Source: JAJPIG01 sp035504735 (GTDB lineage Bacteria > Desulfobacterota > Binatia > Binatales > Binataceae). From it: a stretch of DNA of 26,782 nucleotides. Where the stretch lies: NCBI GenBank assembly GCA_035504735.1, contig DATJRJ010000262.1, positions 1 to 26,782 on the forward strand. The letters are read 5' to 3'. Under the pieces are notes generated by a model, which was not told the DNA's origin, did not search any database, and saw only the letters and a program-made list of their open reading frames with translations. The position numbers were made by a program, and so were the translations under genes. Shown in pieces: positions 1 to 7,717 of this stretch (the first letter of the stretch is position 1; each line of letters opens with the position of its first letter).

Positions 1-743
1 CAAAACTGCTCGGCTGACCATATACCGTCGGGAATGGAACGCAGCTTCGCTTTAAGAAGCTTTTCGGAATGCTCGTGAATTTGCTCGAAGAAAAGTAACA
101 AGGTCTCTAAACCGTACCGGCGGATACACTCATCCAGACGACTTCGGGCGATGTTGTTTGCAGCAATCGAAGCGTAGAGCCCCAGCATCACTGCGTCCGG
201 CGCATGCAGGAGGGCTCGCAATGACTCCTCGACGTCCCGATTCACTTTTCCTCCCTCGCCAGCGAATCGCAGTCCTTTAAGTAAAAGTCCCTCTGCATAA
301 ACATCTCGCGCAGAGCCGCTCATGCTACCTGGGAACGGTCCACCGACGTCCGCCTGGTGTCCCGCTGTGACCACCCAGGCAATGTGCCGTCCTTCCCAAA
401 ATACTGGCGAGTGAACCTGAACATCCAACCCGTGCACGGCCGCGCCGTAAGAGTAGTTGTGGAGCCACTGTTCCCCGTCCCTGAAGCCAGGGTTCTCCTG
501 AAAGAGATCAATAAGGTACTTCGTTCCGCCCTCAAGGCAGGTGGTCCATTCCGTAACTCCCCCACCGGACATCACGGTATTGCCGTGAACATCCATGATC
601 GCTTCCTGATGGTCTCCTGCTTCGTACAGAGTCGGATTTCCCGAGACGTGAACGATCGTGTGGTACATCTCCGCGACCACCTCTTCCAATCGGTGGCGTA
701 GAATTTCGAAGGTAACCATGTCGACTTTGTTCACGGTTTCCAT
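1..743 (-). CDS. hyuB: Hydantoinase B / oxoprolinase-type subunit (HyuB), N-terminal part, cut by the window edge
   Basis: The minus strand is open from an ATG at 743 to the window edge, giving about 247 residues without a stop. The start METVNKVDMVTFEILRHRLE is typical of HyuB proteins. Other family marks are AGDHQEAIMDVHGNTV near residue 40 and, after a GLDVQVHSPVFWEG stretch, AGHQADVGGPFPGSMS (the HxxDVGGxxPGS signature). A GGGGTGTGGGG stretch just upstream serves as ribosome binding site. HyuB pairs with HyuA in ATP-dependent hydantoinases, 5-oxoprolinases and acetone/acetophenone carboxylases. It lies 25 bases after the hyuA stop, so the two are co-transcribed. The substrate cannot be told from sequence, and the C-terminal half or more is outside the window. 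Confidence 0.9.
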   Translation of the reverse strand, partial: METVNKVDMVTFEILRHRLEEVVAEMYHTIVHVSGNPTLYEAGDHQEAIMDVHGNTVMSGGGVTEWTTCLEGGTKYLIDLFQENPGFRDGEQWLHNYSYGAAVHGLDVQVHSPVFWEGRHIAWVVTAGHQADVGGPFPGSMSGSARDVYAEGLLLKGLRFAGEGGKVNRDVEESLRALLHAPDAVMLGLYASIAANNIARSRLDECIRRYGLETLLLFFEQIHEHSEKLLKAKLRSIPDGIWSAEQF

Positions 744-768
744 TTCCCCACACCCCCTGGTTAGCTGA

Positions 769-2856
769 TCACGATAGATCGATGATGATGTTCCGGAACT
801 GGTCGACGTGCCCCATCTGCTTCGGCGGGATAACAACCGTAGTATCGAGTGCTTCAACGATGCATGGGCCCTTAATTTCGTTTCCGCTCTCAAGTCGGTC
901 GTAATGGTAGATCGGCGTCGACCTAAACTCTCGAAAATCACGAAAGTATGCCGGTCGCTCGCCAATCAAGGCGCGTTCCGGGTTGTGGTTGACCTTCGAC
1001 GACTTTATGGGCTTCGGCTTGGGTCGCTTGTATATGCCCTGGATCTCGAAACCGACGATTTCTCTGCCAGCAGTTGTATACGCCGACCCGCGCCCGTAAA
1101 GCCGTTCATACTCACGATCGAACAGGCCGGGTACGAGAGTTTCCAATTCCTCAGGCTTGTAAGTACGTCTTTCAATCGGTACGCGGACGTAGCTGTACAT
1201 GGTGGGGTACTTGCAATGCAGGAAGTAGCGGACTGCGACCTGGTCCATTTGAGTGGCTTCTCTGGCGAAAACGGCTTGCAGCTTGTCTTCCAGGGTGGCG
1301 AAAGCGGAATTGAACCGTGAGCCATCCACGGGCATCTTGCATTGGTCATACAGATACTCGGTATGGGTGACGTCAGAGATGGCGATTCCTAAAGCCGAGT
1401 AGGCTGACGCGTAGGGCATAATCACAACGGATTTACAACCCAGTTCCAGAGCCCATGCGATCGCATGGGCCGGACCCGCTCCGCCGAAGGCGTAGAGCAC
1501 GAAGTCTCTCGGATCGTATCCGTGCTGAACCGTCATCTCCCGGATTAGGTCGGTGCAATGCGCGTTCATCAGATCGTAAACCGCCGCAGCCGCCTCGTGT
1601 ACCGATAAACCGACGCTCTCTGCAACTGGCGCTAGCGCCTGCTCTGCCTTCCGCATCGAAAGCGGCAAGCGGCCGCCCAGTAAGCCATGTGGGCTAAGAT
1701 AGCCGAGGATCAGATTTGCGTCGCTGACCGTAGGTTCGCTGCCGCCGAAGCCGTAGCAGGCCGGCCCGGGATAAGATCCGGCACTTTTTGGTCCGACCTT
1801 TATCGTCTTTGTTACTGGCTCGGCGCTGACGATGCTCCCGCCGCCGGCGCCGATCGACTTCACCGCGAGACTCGGATAATTGCAGCTGAACCTTTCTAGA
1901 ACCGGCTCTCTGGTATAACTGAGAGTTCCTTCCCGGATCAGGCTGACGTCGAAGCTGGTTCCGCCGACATCTGCGGTGATGACATTGGCGTGGCCCAAAA
2001 CCCCGCCGAGATATTGCGCGCATAGGACGCCGGCCGCCGGCCCGGAATGGATGGTGGCCAGAGGTAGGGCACTGCTTACCAGCGCCGAGCCGCCGTCGGC
2101 CTTCATCGTCATGACATCGCAACCGAGACCAGTGGTTTTGAGCCGAGCGGTGACTTTACCAAGGAACGCTTTCGTTACCGGCCCGATGTACGAATCGATA
2201 ATTGCATTGTTGAACCGTTCATATTCTCCCAGCGAAGGCACTATGGCCGAAGAACAACTGCAGTAGAGATCAGGCTGTGCCGCGGAGATAATCTCCATGG
2301 TCTCTCTTTCGTGGCTCGGATTTTTTATCGACCACAAGTACCCGATTGCGATTCCGGAAACGTGCTTTTCACGCAATCTCTCTATCGCGCGTTCGACCTC
2401 TTGCCGGTCCAAGGGAAATAGCTCCGTCCCCTGCCAGTCTGTTCGCTCCGAGATTCCGACAATGCAGTCCTTGGTCACCAGCGCTTCGGGCTTGTTAATC
2501 ACCGACTGGTGCTTGATCAGAGATTCCGGCAATCCCGCCCATTTCGAGACACCCCGCCCTATGTGATGAGTGTCTTCGAAGCCTTTGGTGACTAGAAGCC
2601 CAATTTTTGACCCGGAACGCGTCCACAAGGCGTTGGTGGCCACTGTAGTTCCGAGGCAGAATGCCCCGGTGTTTTTCAGGAGGCTTTCAATGTTGAGCCC
2701 CAAATCACGAGCGAGGGCTTCAAGGGATGCGAAGATCCCCTCTTCAAAATGAGGGGGTGTCGAAAGAGCTTTAGCCCAACTGATTTTGCCCGTGTCGTCT
2801 ACCGCAACCGAATCAGTAAACGTGCCGCCTGTATCGATGCCGATTATGTACTGCAA
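769..2856 (-). CDS. hyuA: Hydantoinase A / oxoprolinase-type ATP-dependent subunit (HyuA)
   Basis: This is a 695-residue protein of normal length for HyuA and acetone carboxylase beta subunits. The N-terminal ASKHA-type nucleotide site is GIDTGGTFTDSVAVDD (residues 6-21). It is followed by LGTTVATNALWTRSGSK near residue 68, ADGGSALVSSALPLATIHSGPAAG mid-protein (split SGPAAG motif), ITADVGGTSFDVSLI, SIGAGGGSIV, and YAFGGAGPAHA near residue 457. The family activates amide or carbonyl oxygens with ATP, in ring opening of hydantoin or 5-oxoproline or in ketone carboxylation; HyuB supplies the other half of the active site. The start is TTG: an in-frame TAA lies six codons upstream with no ATG or GTG between. 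It follows the MmgE/PrpD gene by 33 bases and precedes hyuB by 25, so this is an operon. Which reaction it performs is unknown. Confidence 0.92.
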   Translation of the reverse strand: MQYIIGIDTGGTFTDSVAVDDTGKISWAKALSTPPHFEEGIFASLEALARDLGLNIESLLKNTGAFCLGTTVATNALWTRSGSKIGLLVTKGFEDTHHIGRGVSKWAGLPESLIKHQSVINKPEALVTKDCIVGISERTDWQGTELFPLDRQEVERAIERLREKHVSGIAIGYLWSIKNPSHERETMEIISAAQPDLYCSCSSAIVPSLGEYERFNNAIIDSYIGPVTKAFLGKVTARLKTTGLGCDVMTMKADGGSALVSSALPLATIHSGPAAGVLCAQYLGGVLGHANVITADVGGTSFDVSLIREGTLSYTREPVLERFSCNYPSLAVKSIGAGGGSIVSAEPVTKTIKVGPKSAGSYPGPACYGFGGSEPTVSDANLILGYLSPHGLLGGRLPLSMRKAEQALAPVAESVGLSVHEAAAAVYDLMNAHCTDLIREMTVQHGYDPRDFVLYAFGGAGPAHAIAWALELGCKSVVIMPYASAYSALGIAISDVTHTEYLYDQCKMPVDGSRFNSAFATLEDKLQAVFAREATQMDQVAVRYFLHCKYPTMYSYVRVPIERRTYKPEELETLVPGLFDREYERLYGRGSAYTTAGREIVGFEIQGIYKRPKPKPIKSSKVNHNPERALIGERPAYFRDFREFRSTPIYHYDRLESGNEIKGPCIVEALDTTVVIPPKQMGHVDQFRNIIIDLS

Positions 2857-2889
2857 AACGTTGCCTGCTTATCTAAATGGACAAATTCA

Positions 2890-4266
2890 TCAGAGCGCTA
2901 GCAGACGCATCAGGTCATCGCAATTACCAAGCTTTTGTAGTCTCAAAACGGATTCAACCACTTGGTCGGCCCTATCTTTTTTCACGACATCTGTCGAATA
3001 GTCGTAGAACTTGTTTATGAGCTCGTCTTCTGTCACGGGCCACTTCACAGGATCACCCCGCATGAAGTCGCAGGAATAGTCGAGCGCCTCGCCTGATGTA
3101 AGGTGAACCCTCATACGTCCCATCCACGGCGAGTAGGACCCCTCCTGTTTAAACGTCGCGTCCTGCTGATTATCCGGGAACAGCTTTATGCGCTTGGAAA
3201 AATCGTGTACTCGTCGCTCGTTCATCCGCTCTTCGCTCAAGACGGAAGGACCGTTGTCACCATAAAGGAGGGCGTTGGCCAACAGATAGGTCGTAGAGCA
3301 GGAATGCTCGACGATGTTTGCCCCCGGTTCTACATCGTGGCCCATAACTATGAAATTGGCTGCAGGAAGCGTGCATTCCACTGAGTCGATCGAGTCGGGC
3401 TTAAGATTGCGCTTTTCGCGCAGCTCGATAGCTCCCTGTCGCGGCACGTGTGTCAGTCTGCATCCGATGAATGGTTTGAAATAATTGTTAAGTAGAAGCC
3501 ACTCGCCTCCAAGGCTAGAAACCACCTCGTCAGAAAGGGTCGAACCGGCTAGTGCATCCGCGAAACCGCCTTTAGATTCAAGTATGCTTCGCGGCCCGTC
3601 GACCCCGGCCTCTGTCATCGTCGCCGCCAATATCCCATTTGCGGAGGCGAGGCCCATCGTCAGCGGTCTCGCGCTTGATCGAAACATCGAGTTTCCGCCG
3701 ATCGTGACCGGGGCCAACATCGCCCCCGTACCGATCGCGGTCTCGATATGTTCGGAATCCAGCCCCAGGAGCTTGGCTGCCGTGATGGTCGCGCCAACGG
3801 TTCCGATTGTACCGTCATTGTAGTGGCCGCGTGCGATATGAGCTCCCGCAATTGCTCGATCTAGTCTGATGTAACATTCAGCCGAGACTCCAATCGCGGT
3901 TATCAACGTCTTCCCGCTCTGGCGTCTCGCACCGGAAAGCGTCAGCCCAACCGGCACCACATTCTTCGAATGATGTACGACTGCGAATGAGGACCCGCCC
4001 CCGCTATCATTGGTGTCCGCAATTGCAGTGTTGTAGAGCGCGGCGTTTCTGACCGAGGCGCGCTCGTGGCGCCCAACGAGCCTTGCCTCCTCGATGCCGT
4101 CGGCGAGCTGGCTTCCAAAGGTCTTGCCTAGGCGGCATGAAGAGCCAAGCAGTTGGGAGGCAGCCGTCTCCAGAACAAAATGTTTGATTTTTGTGACCAC
4201 TTCCGGGGGAAGCGATTCGAAACTTGTCTCCGCCGAGAAAGACGCAAAGCTTTGTGTCGTACCCAT
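2890..4266 (-). CDS. MmgE/PrpD family protein
   Basis: This 458-residue protein belongs to the MmgE/PrpD family, which includes 2-methylcitrate dehydratase, cis-aconitate decarboxylase and iminodisuccinate epimerase. Family marks are the helical N-terminus (PPEVVTKIKHFVLETAASQL), ALYNTAIADTNDSGGG near residue 80, HHSKNVVPVGLTLS, ARGHYNDGTIGTVGATITAA mid-protein, the basic FKPFIGCRLTH loop and a C-terminal alpha/beta domain. The chosen ATG at 4266 has GGAGG seven bases upstream; an in-frame ATG at 4290 lacks this. Members dehydrate, decarboxylate or isomerise small di- or tricarboxylates, and many are uncharacterised. Lying between tetR and hyuAB, it probably acts on the same substrate or its product. 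That job is inferred from context only. Confidence 0.88.
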   Translation of the reverse strand: MGTTQSFASFSAETSFESLPPEVVTKIKHFVLETAASQLLGSSCRLGKTFGSQLADGIEEARLVGRHERASVRNAALYNTAIADTNDSGGGSSFAVVHHSKNVVPVGLTLSGARRQSGKTLITAIGVSAECYIRLDRAIAGAHIARGHYNDGTIGTVGATITAAKLLGLDSEHIETAIGTGAMLAPVTIGGNSMFRSSARPLTMGLASANGILAATMTEAGVDGPRSILESKGGFADALAGSTLSDEVVSSLGGEWLLLNNYFKPFIGCRLTHVPRQGAIELREKRNLKPDSIDSVECTLPAANFIVMGHDVEPGANIVEHSCSTTYLLANALLYGDNGPSVLSEERMNERRVHDFSKRIKLFPDNQQDATFKQEGSYSPWMGRMRVHLTSGEALDYSCDFMRGDPVKWPVTEDELINKFYDYSTDVVKKDRADQVVESVLRLQKLGNCDDLMRLLAL

Positions 4267-4324
4267 TTTGTCCTCCGCTTCGTTGATCATTCAGCCACTA
4301 CAATTTCACCTGACGAAGACAGCT

Positions 4325-4990
4325 TCAGAGCGGTCGCGTCGCCATTTCCTTCGCGATCGCAACCAATGCAGTCCGAAGCTGTTGGAATCTCGCTACGAAG
4401 GGCGCTCGATGTGGATCGATCTGATGGTCGACGAAACATCCGTTCACAAACGAGAGCGCGAAATCACAGAGCTCATCGATTGCGAGTTTGTTCTTCCGAG
4501 CCCCTGCGAGGTCCAAGAGCGTTTCAATGGCGGGCCGGAATTTCGCAAGCGCTGCGCGTCTCAGGCGCTGTATGGTGCCCAGCGCAACAACGTCGGTTTT
4601 ACCCCGCTCCAGGTAGAGCATCAGGATGAGCCTGATGATTTCCGGCTGACGCTCGAATTCTCGCGCGATCGCCCTGAGCATCTTGTCGAATCGCTCCAGC
4701 GGCGGGCCTTCGACGTCCTCCCAATTTGGTATTAGAGTCAACCACCGAGCTGCTCCATCTTCGGCCACCGCCGCCAAGAGCGCCCGCTTGCTCCCGAAGT
4801 GCCAGTACAACGAGCTCGCGGGCAGGCCGGAGCGCTTCGCGATCGCTGAGATGCTCGGCCCTCCATACCCGACCTTGGACATCAGCAAAAGGGTTGTTTT
4901 CCGAATCCGCTCCCGAGACCGGTCGCCCAACTCGGTCCTACGATTTTTCCGCGGGCTGGGTTCTGCAGTTGTGCGTGGCATACCTGGCAT
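4325..4990 (-). CDS. TetR/AcrR family transcriptional regulator
   Basis: This is a 221-residue TetR-type repressor. A basic N-terminal tail is followed by the DNA-binding helix-turn-helix: helix entry RSRERIRKTTLLLMSKVGYG, then ISAIAKRSGLPASSLYWHFG and SKRALLAAVAEDG, roughly residues 25-75. The rest is a helical ligand-binding and dimer domain. Starts at 4990 (ATG), 4993 (TTG) and 4981 (ATG) are all possible; none has a strong ribosome binding site. It heads the minus-strand run into the MmgE/PrpD gene (58-base gap) and hyuAB, and is divergent from the O-methyltransferase. It probably controls itself, the operon, and perhaps the methyltransferase. The ligand is unknown. Confidence 0.92.
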   Translation of the reverse strand: MPGMPRTTAEPSPRKNRRTELGDRSRERIRKTTLLLMSKVGYGGPSISAIAKRSGLPASSLYWHFGSKRALLAAVAEDGAARWLTLIPNWEDVEGPPLERFDKMLRAIAREFERQPEIIRLILMLYLERGKTDVVALGTIQRLRRAALAKFRPAIETLLDLAGARKNKLAIDELCDFALSFVNGCFVDHQIDPHRAPFVARFQQLRTALVAIAKEMATRPL

Positions 4991-5015
4991 CAATGGTTAG
5001 GGTTTCAAGGCGCAG

Positions 5016-5045
5016 ATAGTCGCGTTTGTCGCCCTCGGCTGTCAA
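5016..5045 (-). promoter_or_regulatory. Candidate promoter of the tetR operon
   Basis: On the minus strand a perfect TTGACA (5040-5045) is followed after 18 bases by GACTAT (5016-5021), a weak match to TATAAT. It lies about 25 bases from the tetR start codon. It overlaps the opposing methyltransferase promoter, so the two polymerases would compete. Confidence 0.45.
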
Positions 5046-5054
5046 GTGTATAAA
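5026..5054 (+). promoter_or_regulatory. Candidate promoter of the O-methyltransferase
   Basis: TTGTCG (5026-5031) and TATAAA (5049-5054) are separated by 17 bases. Transcription would start near 5061. That is downstream of the longest possible reading-frame start (5026) and supports the ATG at 5107 as the true start. Confidence 0.5.
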
Positions 5055-5059
5055 GATCG

Positions 5060-5076
5060 TTCCAGACATTTTGGAA
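5060..5076. promoter_or_regulatory. Inverted repeat TTCCA-N7-TGGAA, candidate TetR operator
   Basis: Perfect 5-base arms flank GACATTT. The repeat sits at the expected transcription start of the methyltransferase and beside the divergent tetR promoter, the usual place for a TetR operator. The assignment is by position only. Confidence 0.4.
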
Positions 5077-5106
5077 ACGGACACGGACCGAATCGGAGCT
5101 GGCCCG

Positions 5107-6150
5107 ATGGTGACAAAGCCGCAAAGCGACGCTGTTTTGAAGGAACCCCGGACCGATGAAGCACGGGTCTGGGAAATCATTTTGCCGCTCTGGAGCAACG
5201 CGGCGATATTGGTCGCACACGACCTCAAACTTTACGAGTATCTTGGCGGCCAGCCCCGCACGGTGACGGAGATTTGCGATAGCCTCGGAATCAAGCAGCG
5301 GCCCGCATCGGCGTTACTCTCGATAAGCGCTGCGCTCGGCATTGTGAAGAGCGATCAAGATCGCTTTTCCCTCACGGATTTCGGAGAGGACTATTTCGTC
5401 AGTTCAAGCCCGACCTATTTCGGGGGTATTTTCGACCTTACCGCTATGAACAGTAATGTGTGGTCCTTCGAGGGCGTGCGCAAGGCAGTGCTTACCAATT
5501 CACCGCAGGCGTATGGCGGGGCGGACATCTTCGATTACCGGGAGATTCCTGCGGAGCAGGCGCGAAATTTCACTCGCGCGATGCACAGCCAGGGAATGGC
5601 GTCGGCTCTCAAGTGGCCTGGCGTGCTCGACCTCTCGAAACAAAAAACGATGTTGGACGTGGGAGGAGGTTCAGGAGCATTTTCCGTCACCGCTGTGATT
5701 CGTTGGCCAAATCTTAATGCCATCGTTTTTGACCTCGAACCCGTTTGCGAGGTTGCCCTTGAAGTCGCGACCAAATACGAGCTGACTGATCGGATAAGCA
5801 GCTACGCTGGTGATTTGTGGAGTGATCCATACCCGAATGCCGATCTGCACTTTTACTCGAATGTTTTTCACGACTGGCCACCCGAGCGCTGTCGCTTCCT
5901 CTTGGCGAAGAGCTTTGACAGCCTACCTGGGTGCGGACGACTTGTGATTCACGAGATTTTATTCAATGACGATCGAACCGGACCATTTGCGGCGGCATCA
6001 TTTAACGTCGAAATGCTGTGCTGGATTTTGGGACAACAATACTCGGGTAAGGAGTTGATTCGCATGCTTCAAGACAGCGGCTTTGTTGACGTCGAGGTGC
6101 ATAAGTGTTCGAGCCTATGGTCTCTCGTCACTGGAAAAAAACCTTCCTGA
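5107..6150 (+). CDS. SAM-dependent O-methyltransferase (acetylserotonin/plant-type family 2)
   Basis: This is a 347-residue small-molecule O-methyltransferase. The N-terminal part (about residues 15-100) is the winged-helix dimerisation domain (ILPLWSNAAILVAHDLKLYE, then TVTEICDSLGIKQRPASALL). The SAM-binding loop DVGGGSG is at residues 184-190 and the catalytic-base region NVFHDWPPERC has His255. FDLEPVCEVA follows the second strand. Relatives methylate phenolic hydroxyls of polyketides, flavonoid-like or other aromatic compounds. The reading frame could begin at 5026, but ATG 5107 has GGAG upstream and lies after the predicted transcription start. It is divergent from tetR and may be part of its regulon. 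The substrate is unknown. Confidence 0.88.
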   Translation: MVTKPQSDAVLKEPRTDEARVWEIILPLWSNAAILVAHDLKLYEYLGGQPRTVTEICDSLGIKQRPASALLSISAALGIVKSDQDRFSLTDFGEDYFVSSSPTYFGGIFDLTAMNSNVWSFEGVRKAVLTNSPQAYGGADIFDYREIPAEQARNFTRAMHSQGMASALKWPGVLDLSKQKTMLDVGGGSGAFSVTAVIRWPNLNAIVFDLEPVCEVALEVATKYELTDRISSYAGDLWSDPYPNADLHFYSNVFHDWPPERCRFLLAKSFDSLPGCGRLVIHEILFNDDRTGPFAAASFNVEMLCWILGQQYSGKELIRMLQDSGFVDVEVHKCSSLWSLVTGKKPS

Positions 6151-6498
6151 GGACGCGAAGCACATCTATCGGGCGCCTCGGGCAGAACCTGGTAATAAGC
6201 GACCTCGTCATCGACTTGTCTGGCCATGAGTTGCACTTTTTCGGAACGCCGCTTGATTCTTCGCGACCTTGTCAACCGAATTAGCCGTCAACCGCCGTTC
6301 AAGTGTCAACCGCGGCCCGGCCAGGGCTTGGCTCTGTCCCGGTGGCATCCACCGGGGTGCTCCGGATATTGGCATCAAGCCGAAGTGTCGCGATCCGTTC
6401 TCGGCATCACGCGGCAAAATCGAGCGGCGGCCAGGAGCAGTGTTGGCGTCCGGCGCCGGTGCCGTGATGGTACCGTGCAGCAGCGGAGATGGGCAATT
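6151..6498. other. Intergenic junction with no supportable gene
   Basis: These 348 bases lie between the methyltransferase stop and the end of a convergent membrane-protein gene. Short open frames exist on both strands; a minus-strand one contains MARQVDDEVAYYQVLPEA, which I do not recognise. None has good start signals or a family signature. The stretch holds one strong hairpin (6338-6356) and may be decayed sequence. Confidence 0.5.
6338..6356. repeat. Strong 8-bp hairpin with 3-base loop
   Basis: CCCGGTGG and CCACCGGG are perfect complements around the loop CAT. No T-run follows on the plus strand, so it is not a classical terminator. It could be a REP-like element, an insertion-element remnant, or a transcript-end structure between the convergent genes. 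Confidence 0.55.
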
Positions 6499-7272
6499 CT
6501 AATTGGACATCTTCGCGGTTGGGGTCGCCACACTGCTGGGGGAGGGTGATCGAGGAAGCGTCGCCAGATTCGGATTCTTCATCAATACAAGAGATCCAAC
6601 ATCCTCCTCCCTCACAATTACTAGGCGTGGCGCGCTGGACTCATAAAAAAAGAAGAAGCCACCCTCGTGGCCCACGTACGCTACAGGGTGTTGTTCATCA
6701 AACGGAAGCTGTAAGCCTGAGGCTTTGATATCGACCAGCAACGGGGCGCGTCCTCTCAAAATGTTAGTTCCGTCTCTTCGTCCACCTGCAAAAGCCGACA
6801 TCGCTAGCATCGGCACGATAAGAACGATGGTAACTCTTTCTCCTGGGTGTGGCATAAGACGAATAAGCAATTCCGTGTCGTAGAATGGGAGGGCTGCAAA
6901 CCCGAAAGGAAACATAAGGAAAAACCATCGGTCTGGTTCAGGACAAAACCAAACGATTAGGAGAGCCAATACACCGGTGCTCAGCAAGAGAATCCGGGAG
7001 TTGTTTCGAAGTAAAGAGCCAATTCGGGTGTCAGCTCCAGCTCCAGGCTGCAAGGGTGGCGAAGAGAAGCTTCCATACACAAATCCAACAATTCCGGGCA
7101 CGAGCGCAACTAGCAGAGGGTACAATGCATGGTTCAGGGCCTCGCTAAAGCCAATAAACTCTAGGACGTTGAACTGAAAGCACCCCCAGTATCCGAGAAG
7201 GTAAAGCGCGGATAGTACTAGGGCAAAGATGCCTACAAAGTATACGATCGTTCTAAAGGGGTTGCCGTCCAT
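6499..7272 (-). CDS. Hypothetical integral membrane protein
   Basis: This 257-residue protein is not one I recognise. About five hydrophobic segments can be seen, near residues 8-29 (IVYFVGIFALVLSALYLLGY), 50-68, 94-112 (ILLLSTGVLALLIVWF), 117-132 and 147-162. A soluble C-terminal part of about 90 residues (GRRDGTNILRG onward, with GGFFFFYESSAPRLVIVREE) would face one side of the membrane. The composition is plainly lower in GC than the genes to its right: 26 of 60 bases are G or C at 6901-6960. No ribosome binding site is evident before the ATG. It stands alone between two gene-poor stretches, which suggests acquired DNA. The steady codon structure and ordered membrane segments make it a believable gene. 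Confidence 0.7.
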   Translation of the reverse strand: MDGNPFRTIVYFVGIFALVLSALYLLGYWGCFQFNVLEFIGFSEALNHALYPLLVALVPGIVGFVYGSFSSPPLQPGAGADTRIGSLLRNNSRILLLSTGVLALLIVWFCPEPDRWFFLMFPFGFAALPFYDTELLIRLMPHPGERVTIVLIVPMLAMSAFAGGRRDGTNILRGRAPLLVDIKASGLQLPFDEQHPVAYVGHEGGFFFFYESSAPRLVIVREEDVGSLVLMKNPNLATLPRSPSPSSVATPTAKMSN

Positions 7273-7717
7273 GCGAGTACAAGACTAACGAACGGACGAC
7301 GAAGGAGCTATAAACGAGTCTCATTATATCGTCATTGAGCCCCAGCATTAATCCGCCATGCCTCTGTGATTGGGATCCCGAGAGTGAATCCCGTGATTGG
7401 ATAGGCGAGTTTTGGAAGTGCATCATCGGCAAGGCGTTGGGCCATTCGGTGAAACCTCCTGCGTTTCCGAACCGCCCCGCTGCGACACGCGTCAGCGGTG
7501 CAAGCTTGCGCGTCGTCCGCATGGAAGATGCGACCCTTCTGACCCATCTGAATGCCTGCATTACCGGCCAGCTTGAACAGCGCCATCCACCTCGCCAACT
7601 ATCTGGACGCCGTCCTTGGAAATCATCGGTGTGTAAGTGGCTTCAAACCCGCCGTTGGTGGCCGGCATATTCGAGTCGTCGCACCGGCGGGCTTTCCCCT
7701 TGAATCGCACACCGAAG
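7273..7717. other. Gene-poor stretch, no supportable gene
   Basis: These 445 bases lie between the membrane-protein start and the stop of the methyltransferase. Several short open frames overlap on the minus strand, for example around 7561-7767 (with FEATYTPMISKDGVQIVGEV) and 7332-7598. No single frame carries the stretch and I recognise none. The pattern, sense-like fragments in shifting frames, would fit a decayed gene read on the minus strand, but I cannot name it. Confidence 0.45.

Noticed and set aside
4094..4735. Plus-strand open frame of 213 codons across the tetR and MmgE/PrpD boundary
   Set aside because: Antisense to two genes with clear family motifs; composition looks like a shadow frame.
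6069..6275. Minus-strand open frame containing MARQVDDEVAYYQVLPEA
   Set aside because: It overlaps the end of the O-methyltransferase gene, has no ribosome binding site and no family resemblance I can name.
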